In this document: one piece after another, positions 54,942-64,000 of the stretch
Layout: every line of letters starts with the position of its first letter
Position numbering within the stretch: position 1 is the first letter of the stretch
Assembly (NCBI GenBank): GCA_958510875.1
Contig: OY294069.1
Location: 178,418,868-178,482,867 of the forward strand
Direction of reading: 5' to 3'
Source: Endomychus coccineus
Taxonomy: Eukaryota > Arthropoda > Insecta > Coleoptera > Endomychidae
Length of the DNA stretch: 64,000 nt
Position numbers and translations under genes: made by a program
The notes under the pieces: model-generated
The model's database searches: none
What the model saw: only the letters and a program-made list of their open reading frames with translations
Told to the model about the DNA's origin: nothing

Positions 54942-55934
54942 TTAAGACATTTTTTGTTCTTGTCTTTCTTTCAGTTCTTTTTTGAGTCGTTCTAATTCCC
55001 GAATTCTGGTATTGGTAGCTACTAACCTCGCTTCTAGGTCATCACATAAAGGCTTTGCAATTTTCGATACAATATGAACTAGGGCTATCGTTTTAAATGA
55101 ATCATTGTGTAAACTGTTCAAGTGATCTGTGATATCGCTAGTTTCCTCTTCGTGAGACTCCACTTCTTCTTGGAATAAAATTTGTGGTAGCTCAGAAATG
55201 CCTGCAAATAAAAAAATAATAAGATTTTCCGACACTCAAGAATTTTCCTAGCCAAGTTACTCTTCATATCAATTATATTTCAGATAGATACCTTTCAAAT
55301 TGTAATTTTGCTGTTGCGAGCTTTTAATAAAAACTTCGACTTCCCGTCTTTCTAATTCACATCCCGTGTGGACGGCCTGATAACAAGTTAGTTGAACGTG
55401 ATTACCAGTCGAGCCTGTGTCGTTATGGTAAACCGAAAATATGAGTCCGACGAAGAGAGCGTCCATCATTTGATACATTGCCTGGGTTCTAACATCTGAA
55501 AGGTAAGCAAACTTAGCTTCTGGTCGTTATGGAACTAAATAGATATTTTCATACCCACATGACTGGGCCACACTGTTATGTGGGGATGTGAATGATACCA
55601 TCCTAATACTCTCATGGGTCGCTTCAATTCCTGGGCTAACTGTTCGGCATGAGTAGCAGCCGTACACAATTGTTCAGGAGATATTTCAACTCGGTCCGGT
55701 TGCTTATCACTCCTGTGTAGAATAACACATGATGTTATATACGAAATGCAGGTTTCCTCATTCGCCTGAATAACAAGAATAATTCATTCATTTCGAATAT
55801 TGAGTCATCAACAAGCTACATACCTCACCTATGAGAAGGCCCATTATTTCTTCTTTTTCTGTAGTTAAAGCGTGTTGGAAACATATTGCGTACACGTCTG
55901 AAGCCAGAATTACTTTTTTAAGGTATTTCGGCAT
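54942..55934 (-). CDS. BRCC3: BRCC36, Lys-63-specific JAMM deubiquitinase
   Basis: Exons (descending) 55934-55824, 55765-55555, 55495-55292 and 55201-54942 join in phase: 786 nt, 261 residues. BRCC36 is the zinc metalloprotease of the BRCA1-A and BRISC complexes and cleaves K63-linked ubiquitin chains. Visible: MPKYLKKVILASDVYAICFQ; the MPN glutamate in EKEEIMGLLIGE; DRVEISPEQL; the JAMM zinc motif HSHPHITVWPSHVD after GWY; DVRTQAMYQMMDALFVGLIF; then PQILFQEEVES and a C-terminal coiled coil (DLEARLVATNTRIRELERLK). All expected zinc and catalytic residues are present. Minus-strand AATAAA (TTTATT) at 54845-54850. Length fits the shorter insect forms. Confidence 0.96.
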
Positions 55935-55999
55935 CGTGGATATGCAGCCAATGCGAATAGTGTATGAATTAATAAAATATTATTTTGTTTATTGCTTTT

Positions 56000-57769
56000 T
56001 TAATAGAACATAGATCTGAATAATCTGAAATAAAGGAGCACAGCTTAAAGATAATATATTAACACAGAATCAGTCAGTTCAGTGTTTTTTGAATAGCGTC
56101 GAGTTGAAAAACTCGAGCAAGTACTAATTACAGAATTCTTCTATCAATTGACCCGGGGCGCAAACTATACAGATCTCTGTAAGTATTACAAGCGGTATCT
56201 GTAATTTAATATCTGCTTGATTTAAATCTGGTGATGCTACTAGAGTATAGATGGCAGTTAGGAAAATAATTTCATTTAATTCTTTTTGTAATTCATTTAC
56301 GAAAAGCCATCTTTTGACGTTGATTGTTTGTTATTGTTAAAAGTGGTTCATTTTACCACTGATTACTAAAATGAGTTTAGTAACATAAACACATATTGCT
56401 TTTGACTTACTTAGCAGCAAATTTGCTACTACACTTTCCTCATTTTTAAACACAAAATTAAGATAGAAATCTGGATATGTTGACAAATATGTCTTGATAT
56501 TGGCGCTTATCCATGGTAACTCTTATTTCACGATTTTTGCCTTGATATCTCCATGAAAACCAACAAAAATAGCTTTGATAAATAAATGAAAATGAAACGA
56601 ATGCATTTTTTTTCGTAACAAACTGAATTACAAAAACGATGTGTGGGATCTCACATCCAGTGCAAAAAACACACAACTTGTTGTATAAACAGCTGTTCAC
56701 TTATCTTTCTGCTTTTCAATGAATCAATTGAATAAAGTTCGTAATACTCGTTCAGTATTCGCCCATTATAAAGTGATCTACAGATTCGCTTTCAATTAAA
56801 TGTGTTACAAAATCTGTCAGAATTGTACACAGTACACATTTGAAATATCAAATAATAATGTATCTAAAAACCTGTATACATGCGAATATTTGATAAGAAT
56901 GTTAATCTAATTATTCATAAATATTTATATTGATATTTCTACATCTGCCTAATTCATACAACGAATGTACTATTTAGATTAGAACAAATCTTGTAGAAAC
57001 ACGAGCGTTTATTGGATTTTAAACTATGACATACCTCCTATTACAGATTTTAGTTTATTATGGCATTGTTTTCTCAGTGCAAATGGAGTTGCAATTTCAA
57101 CGTTTCATTCAAATTTGAAAAAGCTCCTAGAGCCTTAATTCTTTTATAATATACGATAATTTAGTATACTATCATATAGTTAGACACATTCGTAGAAACA
57201 GCGATTTACCGCTGATATAATTTGGAAGTATTTTTTTGCTTTCTTGTCTCTATTATCAATATGACAAATCACAACGTAATGGCTTCTACAATCAACTATT
57301 CGAAATACGCCAGCACAACCATCCGAGGCAAATAATTTTACTAGTAAAGAATTCAATTACACTGTGTAAAAGTTTGAGAATGAAGCTTTGTCGTGTCGAA
57401 CTCTATTTACGTATATACAGAATCAATTATATTAATGATAAAACAAATAGTAGCAACAGTCTTTTCTTTTCGATTATCGACATTATATCCATATTCAGGT
57501 TAAATTGTACCATTACATTAGTATGTTCTTTCCCATTGGCGAATAAATTTAATTTAGTGTTTGAACGAAACAGAAGAAATCATTTCTTATATCTAGCAAT
57601 CTTACAAATTGTACCTCCTCATAGTAAATTAGATGCTAAGAATATACACTGTATTAAACTGATAATAGAAGAGGAGAGATGAACTTAACATGTTCTAGTT
57701 GACTCGTTAAAGTTAAAAAAACGTAATCTTTTTAATTGATCTACATTCGGTAATTGACGTTAAAACCCA
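56000..57769. other. Upstream of BRCC36, nothing recognised
   Basis: AT-rich. A 148-codon plus-strand ORF at 57236-57682 has no recognisable motif and AT-driven composition, so I do not call it a gene. The BRCC36 promoter must lie near 55935-56200. Confidence 0.35.
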
Positions 57770-57938
57770 TTCCACGCCACTGCAGACCGTCGCGGCGCTT
57801 CTATCACAAACCTCACCACAATGGCGTCAGTGTGTAAAATCTAGTGAGATCGCGTTAAGAACTGAAACAAGAACACAATACCATCATGATCAAATTTTAA
57901 AATTAGTGCATTTCGTGTTCACCTCCCACAAAATCAAG
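57770..57938 (+). other. Possible 5' noncoding exon
   Basis: Unusually GC-richer patch (about 57770-57860) followed by a good donor, AATCAAG|GTAGGCC, ending at 57938. It could be the first noncoding exon of the cysteine-rich gene at 62347-62944, same strand, about 4.4 kb on. This is inference from composition and one splice site. Confidence 0.3.
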
Positions 57939-58850
57939 GTAGGCCATGTCCTATTTAATGCCACAATTTAGCGTGTGTGAAATTTGAAATTACCGCATTG
58001 TCTAGCTCTCCTTGTTTACTGTGATAATTATTTCTCGCTTGAAGATTTTTAGTTTTCCTGTTTTTTTTTTGTGACACGACAAGGGGTTAGTATTAAATTT
58101 TTTTCTCGTGTTTGTATGATATTTTCTAGGTCTCGGATAGTAAGTGTACAGCGTAATCGATACGTTTTGGGGTCAATGCAAAATATAACAGAGGGAAACT
58201 GGTAAGGGAGATGAAATCAAAATTGGGGTGAGTGACAGTTGATTCTCGAATAGATTGATGCGATCATAACATACAGCTTCTTCGATATTTGTCGACGTTA
58301 GAGAATTAATAAATAATTAAAGGTATTTTTTAAATTCATTTCGATGTTCTATGATTTTAATTTTAATCAAATAAACACTGCAGATGCATATTTACATATT
58401 TCATAGTTTGACAATATTTGTGGCATGTGAATCATGAAAAAAATTAGCTATTGCTACGTATTACATATTTATGTCAACAGTAATTGTTTGCTTATAATAT
58501 TCCATTTTAAAACAAATAGAAATGCATTTACTTTGTCAAATATCACGCTTGTTGATTCCTTTTTATCTCAATTTCAAACAGTTTACTTACAAAAACATAC
58601 AACGATAAAGTTTGGAATCGAAAATTCAAAAAACAGACATCTTACATTTTTTTAATACAGTCTTATTGTAAAATTTACCATGAACGTGATTTTCAACCTT
58701 TCAGGAGCATATTCAGTCGTTACTGTCTTTTGAAATTCACCTTTAGACTTTTATTGTGCTTAAATTTAGATTCAAAAGCAGGCATTTGAGCATAAAGCTA
58801 TAAGATAGATGCAAAAGCAGACAGATTGAAATACTAGATTAAAAGCTTTT
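57939..58850. other. Nothing recognised
   Basis: AT-rich sequence with a short plus-strand ORF (58434-58655) of no recognisable family. Confidence 0.35.
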
Positions 58851-58994
58851 CAAATTTCAACTATCTGGAGACATTTTTTTTTCAAAAACTGATGGGTGTC
58901 CTGTTGTTGTCCGAAGTGGAGCACAATGAACGGTAATATAAGAATGACACTTAGTGAAAAATCTTGTCTTCCGGATGGATTCCGCGTCACAATA

Positions 58995-59044
58995 GCTCGA
59001 TTTGATGCCGACGTTTCGCCAACCATTACAGGTGGCATCTTCAG
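58995..59044 (-). ncRNA. Hammerhead-like motif, copy 6
   Basis: Minus strand: CTGAAGA, an extra T, stem GCC/GGC, GAAA, CGTCGGCATC. Part of a dispersed repeat that also contains tandem CTGAAA triplets. Confidence 0.4.
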
Positions 59045-59374
59045 GGCAGGCTTGAGGCTTGAACTGAAACTGAAACTGAAACACTTAGTGTTGGTAAATG
59101 CATCTGGAAGCTCAGCAAGCAGGCTACCCAAATATACTATAGCGTCATCCACCGGGTAATATCAGAACTAAGTCAGTGCTCTTGGAGAGAACTGAGAATT
59201 TGAAACAGATTTCTACTTCCAGAACATAGTGTATACTGTGCTGTCGTCTACCGGACAATTTCAAAGCTAAGTCAGTTGATTTTTAGAGGAGTGATAATTT
59301 GAAACCGATCTTTTCTTCTTCTAGAACATAGCGTGTTACTATAAATCCCCCTTCCCCACTGAAAATTCTGTATT

Positions 59375-59420
59375 GAAGTATTGAAGACCTTTCAGCTACC
59401 AAGTAGTTAGCCATCCTCAG
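59375..59420 (-). ncRNA. Hammerhead-like motif, copy 7
   Basis: Minus strand: CTGAGGA, an extra T, five-base-pair stem GGCTA/TAGCT, GAAA, GGTCTTCAATACTT. Stem bases differ from the other copies but still pair. Confidence 0.45.
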
Positions 59421-59746
59421 ATTTTAGTTTAATCTGACGATGTTCTCATAATCATTACTTTATGTGTATAAAGTAGTGTCATCTATGAGACAAATATTTC
59501 AAACTAAGTAGTTGTGGGAAAGACTGATAATTTCATACAGTTTTCTTCTTTGAAAAGAGCAATCTGTGGAGTCAAGTGATTCATATAGAATAACCTAACC
59601 TAGTAGCTAGTGGTGGAGTCACGTGACTAATAGAGAATAACCTAACCTAACCTAGCACCCGGTTGTAATAATAAAAAAAACGAAAGCTGTCGGGACTCGT
59701 GGTTTGAAGGGAAGGAATCACAACAAAGAGCTGTTATGTTAGGTTA

Positions 59747-59803
59747 TTCTTCGTGGTATCATGTAATTCATAATTATTATGAATTACATAATACCACGAA
59801 GAA
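59747..59803. repeat. 57-bp near-perfect palindrome
   Basis: TTCTTCGTGGTAT...ATGTAATTCATAAT pairs with its inverse through 59803 with a single C/A mismatch and almost no loop. It is preceded by CCTAACCTAACCTA runs (59591-59600, 59641-59654) that look like short insect telomere-type repeats. Confidence 0.85.
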
Positions 59804-60791
59804 AATACAACATGAAAACGTGAAATAATAAGAAAATCTTTATTTTTAAATTCATTTCCATATAATGTAGATAGAGATATATAGATTTACCCCTTAAGCC
59901 TATCCACTTTTGTAGCTATTAGTTCCTCCCAAATAATCTCCCTATAAATGAATGTAACATTTCAACCTGTCTTTGCATGTTCCTCAAAATGAATGAACTG
60001 TTGAACTGGTTTCATCAATCGGTTAAATATATAACGACTTTCCTGCTTGACGAATTCATGTAAAAGAATAGGGATCAAATTTATTGTGCATGAAAATCCA
60101 AACGAAAATACTGAAAACAATCTTTTGTCTGTAAAACCGAGAGAGAATCTAAAAGGATATTGCACAGCATGCCAGATAAGTGTCGTGTGAAGGTTCCCGC
60201 GGGAGCAAGCAGGATAACTGATTGGCGCCAGTAAACAGGAGAGACACGACCGGCGCCGAGAGTCCTGAAGGCCGCACTTCCACAGAAAATAACATGACGG
60301 TTGTGCCAGCTCCATTATCAGGGTAGGGGAGGTACAAACAGATTATCCAAGTTATACGCGAGCTATGTGTCTCGTCTCCTTGTGTTGTTTTCATAATTTT
60401 CAACTTGAATTAGCTCGTTCTACAAACGTCACTAATCAAGCCGACACTTTCTGGTGTGTGCTAATTATATCGAATTTGCTTTACATCATGGAAATCAAGT
60501 CACAGTATCAATAGAATCAAACACATCACAATTACCTATGATTATATGTATCAACTTGACTGTAGTACAGGATGATCCACATACTATTTTACCCCCATAA
60601 CTTCATTATTTTTTGAACTAGAAAAAATAGCTGGGACAAAAGTTGCAGGAAAAGCTCCTGTGAATATGTGAATGGGTTTATGAAAAATCGAATATACAAG
60701 TCCTGCCCTATTTTCAAGATACAAACCAAACTTTTTTTAAACAGAACATCTTCTATATTTTTCATTTTTCTAAATCTACATTCCATGCCGA

Positions 60792-61600
60792 TTACAATGA
60801 CGACATCGCAGCAATCGCGCCAGAGAAAACAGAATTCTTTAAACTAAAGCTGCTCCTCCCCACCGGTCGAGAAGTAGCTTCTGGGTCCCAAATTGTGTGT
60901 CTCAGAATGACTGCCTTCTGCATCCGGTCTATCAAGTTCTGCGCCGAGTTCTTACAGGCCGGAATGATCTTCATGTTCGAACATGGGTAGTGTGCGAAGC
61001 TCGAACTGGAGATCCATTTTTCCTCCTCTTTCCAGACTATGTTCTTCTCTGCCGGAGCAGAGAATTCGATGACATACATAGTCTTGGTTCGTTTATCGAA
61101 GAGGACAACGTCAAGCATATTTGCTGGTATGGACCGGACGGTCGGAAATGGATAATTTCAGTAGATCTGGCATTTTTCGTCTTCGAGAAGCGACCCAATA
61201 TTTTCTGGTACCTATGTAAGGTAGCACCGGATCTTGGTCTATTCCATACGAGCGCCTTATATACACAAGGTGGAATCCGCCTTTCAACAGGCCTTGCAGC
61301 TGATATTAGGAACATGCACACCAATCACGTTGCGGCGATAAACCAAGGTGTTGATCACGCCAACTTGGCAAGCAGTGGTAAATCTCTTGGTCTCGGATGT
61401 AAGCTCGGCTGACCTTAGGTAGTCGAAGTTCAACCTTGTTGACAAGCCGAGAGTTTCGATGTTTCTATAGAAAACACCGTGTATCGTCAACATGCCGCCC
61501 GAGCTTAAGATCTTGCTCCGCGGCATTTATCCGGACTTTCAGGCGAGAAGGTTGCTCTCTAGTTGGCATTCCCGACTGATGTAAATTCGAGGCCATGTTC
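60792..61600 (-). pseudogene. R2/R4-type LINE C-terminal region
   Basis: In transcription order on the minus strand: LGLSTRLNFDYLRSAELTSE and TTACQVGVINTLVYRRNVIG, a zinc-knuckle-like VHVPNISCKAC, then (61118-60792) VVLFDKRTKTMYVIEFSAPA and EKNIVWKEEEK. The last is the C-terminal endonuclease-type block of R2/R4-like non-LTR elements. Frame changes separate the parts. Same family as 12190-12620. Confidence 0.75.
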
Positions 61601-61924
61601 TTCCACAACTTTTTCTGCTGCCTTAACGATGAATTGGGGTTGAGATAAGTTAACCGCTCTGTGAACCGAGGAATTCATGATTGAGGAAGGAACGATTTTC
61701 GCGACCATGTTGCTAAATAACAAAACCAACATTTCGGCTTGAGGAAAGATGAGTCAATAGCATCTTGCGCCATAGTTTGCAAGAAGATGTTCCCTATGAC
61801 CGCAGAAAATGTGTGGAGGATAGATAGAAAAGAAAAAAGTGATTCGGCGTTGAATCTGTCAAGCAAATCCCCTGGGTTAACTTTTAGGGCTTAGAGTTTT
61901 TCAACGAAATGAAAGGAATTTAGG

Positions 61925-62275
61925 ATAAAACTGAATTACCTACAAGGGGTTTGAGAATAGATGAGAGATATCAAGAGAGTTTATAAGTAGGAAATCCGAT
62001 AGTGCTGATAATTGGTCTTGGGGGAACTGAATTTTATGAATTTTCTGCAAACCATATAATCTGCGATTTCTTATCTGCATCAGGAAGGGAAGAATCACGA
62101 ATTATTTGGTAAATTCAACGTTCTGTAGAAAGGGTGGGATCTGTTGGTAGGAGTTTATAGGAATTAGACTTTGGAGATGTTGCAGGATTTTCTTATGATA
62201 ATCTGAACGATTCATGACGACAGTGGAGTTTACTTTGTCAGCTTTTAAAATAGCTAAAGCTGTATTTGTAGATAA
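61925..62275 (-). pseudogene. Penelope-like reverse-transcriptase fragment
   Basis: One minus-strand frame with internal stops reads LKADKVNSTVVMNRSDYHKK, then INSYQQIPPFLQ, RRLYGLQKIHK and LINSLDISHLFSNPL. LKADKGNATVVM-like, YGLPKIHK-like and SxxY...L..PL-like blocks in this order are typical of Penelope-like elements. It directly precedes the R2-type remnant on the same strand. Confidence 0.75.
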
Positions 62276-62346
62276 AGGAACTTTTGATATTTGTTCTGCA
62301 ATATAAGGTATTAAAATGTGTTATTAATTTGAAATTTATTTTTCAG

Positions 62347-62944
62347 TTAGTCTTCCTTCCAATTTCACTGGCTCCCCGTTTGGATTCCCGGCGTGGGAAG
62401 TGCAATGCGACAGTTTTGTGTTGCGTATTTGGCAACTTTTCTTCCCTTCCCATACTCATGACTACCGTAAGTTCAACTTCCGACAACATTATATTGGACT
62501 TTATTTACGTTATTCTGGATCGATATATCTCTATGCTGTATGTAATTGAATGTGTAGGGTATCACAGCTTTTCGAATATTACACATTTAGATTTCTATTG
62601 TCAGTTGAATAACAGATGAATATGGGTGCCATAAGAAGACCAATGGTTCACATTTAATACATACATATTCTATACTTTATATATTAAACAGTATATGGTA
62701 TTTTGTGTTTAAAAAAATATAGATCTGCACTTTATTTTCTATTTGACAATTATGACTGAAATTTTTTTCTATTATAGTCGACAAGCAAGAATTGCTCAGG
62801 GGGACATTATACCTGCTCACCCCCAAAGGAATGCTGCAAAAATGGATGTTGTCCTGTATTCAACAACAATAGCCCCGTTTATCGACCGCCTGTAGTCTCA
62901 TCTTCCTCTAGCAACATATTCAATCCTCTTTTTCTTGGACACTG
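62347..62944 (+). CDS. Cysteine-rich VOPP1/WBP1-like protein, 5' part
   Basis: Two exons in phase: 62347-62466 and 62778-62944, with good splice sites on all sides. The second encodes STSKNCSGGHYTCSPPKECC followed by KNGCCPVF, a serine-rich stretch and LFLGHW, ending in the donor CACTG|GTAAG. The pattern C-x5-CC-x3-CC followed by a tryptophan just before the expected membrane segment matches VOPP1/WBP1-type single-pass proteins. The membrane exon would lie beyond the right edge. The N-terminus is unresolved: exon 1 is open but shows no clear signal peptide in this frame; an ATG at 62456 is possible. The cysteine exon is convincing; the name is tentative. Confidence 0.55.
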
Positions 62945-63960
62945 GTAAGATTCCATGATTTGGTGGGAAATGTAAGTTCCATATTCCATTTCCGTAGAAA
63001 TTGCATCCAATTTTTTAATTTGAAATTTTTCTTTTAATTTCATCTTCCAATCGATTAAATCGGACAACTCTTCTGGTGGAGAACATTATTTCTTCTCTTA
63101 AATTGAAAACACACTATGTATTTCAAGTTGTGCTCATGAGTGCATTTCAGAGTTGAGATTCAAAAATAGGCGAAAAATTTGAAATTTTTAAATCTGCTCA
63201 GAGGTTCCTATTCAAGATGAATCTTTGAAAGTAACAACAGTTCAGTAAAAAATATCTAAAATATAGCTCTCGAACAACCTCACATATCCGAACAAAGACA
63301 CCATGGGAGTTTAAATCCTGCGATTTCGCAGGTCAAGATACCTGTCATATCCTTCTTATCAATATTCGTCCAAAAGTTCCATGAACATGCTCTGTAATGG
63401 TAATCGAAAAATACGCCGGGGCATCATCTTGCTAGTACCAAATTTGTGCCTTTGCATTGAATATATACAAATCCTCCAGTTATCTTTGAAATCTATCGTT
63501 TCTATAGTTGGGAGAGTGTAACAATGCCAGCGGAAGTATATTTGGGTGGTCTAATCCGTTATTATGTTTGGTAACGTTTTCTCCAATAACTTCGTGAACA
63601 TACGAAATTTGAAAATTTTTATGCGGGGCGCCTGTTATAGCTTGAATTATCTTAAATTGGATTCCCCATAGTTCAATGTCGTAACTTCGGATATGCCTTA
63701 TAACGGATTTTGTTTTCTAACGACAGGTGAGATTTTCTTCCAATCACCCAGAAGATGCATGCGTTCTCGCCTTCTATATGTTGGTATTCCTATTCAGTTT
63801 GCTATTAAACGATAGTCCTACCTATTTTACATTTTTGTTCTGGGATATGTCGAACTGGTTGATGTTTATTGATTATTTCCCAAGAGTGTTATTATGTCAG
63901 AAGATTCATTTCCATTCACCTTATCTTCCCATTCGTTCAACCACTAAGCTTATCGTGTAA
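62945..63960. other. Intron or flanking sequence with a mariner remnant
   Basis: No further exon of the cysteine-rich gene could be joined in phase; candidate acceptors at 63148 and 63726 give immediate stops. A decayed mariner-type fragment lies at 63270-63450. The 63727-63960 ORF is unrecognised. Confidence 0.4.
63270..63450 (-). pseudogene. Decayed mariner-type transposase fragment
   Basis: Minus-strand reading gives QDDAPAYF, ITEHVHGTFG, and after a stop PAKSQDLNSHGVF, which line up with the QDGAPxHF ... ARSPDLxPxDF segment of the other mariner-type enzymes here. Both aspartate motifs are damaged. Confidence 0.5.
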
Positions 63961-64000
63961 CGTGTGGTTGTTGGTAAATCGTAAGCCCTAATACGTGCCT

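Noticed and set aside
57236..57682. 148-codon plus-strand ORF
   Set aside because: No motif, signal peptide or splice context recognised; composition matches the AT-rich background.
59962..60403. Overlapping minus-strand ORFs of 117 and 84 codons
   Set aside because: No recognisable family, and neighbouring sequence is repeat-like; not enough to call a gene.

Overview
The window is AT-rich eukaryotic DNA with spliced genes (GT-AG introns, AATAAA signals) and dense transposon content. It is almost certainly an insect; classic odorant-binding proteins, insect-type mariner, hAT, LINE and Penelope-like elements and short CCTAA runs fit, and a beetle is my best guess. I could run no database search. 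Gene identities rest on motifs and on remembered family similarity, and exon joins were checked by hand for reading phase.

Layout. 1-8094 (+): the 3' part of the MAP-kinase-interacting kinase gene (Lk6/MNK), with a LINE fragment in its first visible intron and a long foldback element in its third. 8240-16650: two minisatellites and a graveyard of LINE fragments interrupted by a hAT element with an exact 8-bp target duplication. 17093-28617 (-): an SKP2-type F-box/LRR gene of eight exons whose introns hold a foldback with a nested long-TIR mariner, a SINE, a second foldback, a miniature element and a 196-bp satellite. 29056-33265 (+): SCO1, divergent from SKP2 across 438 bp. 33558-42386 (+): two tandem odorant-binding protein genes with the same seven-exon structure. 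42999-45519 (+): NECAP. 46216-47270: a 35-bp minisatellite. 48921-54043: a nest in which a palindromic element carries a hAT, which itself carries a mariner, plus a separate small insertion in the other arm. 54942-55934 (-): BRCC36 deubiquitinase. 57770-63960: repeats, R2-type and Penelope-type remnants, and the start of a cysteine-rich VOPP1/WBP1-like membrane protein gene running off the right end.

The genes do not form a pathway: they cover translational signalling (MNK), ubiquitin biology (SKP2, BRCC36), cytochrome oxidase assembly (SCO1), clathrin trafficking (NECAP) and chemosensation (OBPs). The clearest local logic is the OBP tandem duplication and the SKP2/SCO1 divergent promoter.

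Most interesting non-genic signals: (1) seven copies of a hammerhead-like core (CUGANGA, one extra base, a covarying stem, GAAA) in repeats spread over the window; (2) three Penelope-type GIY-YIG fragments in introns of three genes; (3) a mariner whose two 343-bp arms each look like a complete miniature element; (4) a miniature-element family in which one copy retains the 3' end of a mariner-type transposase; (5) a minisatellite made of splice-site-like motifs just downstream of Lk6.
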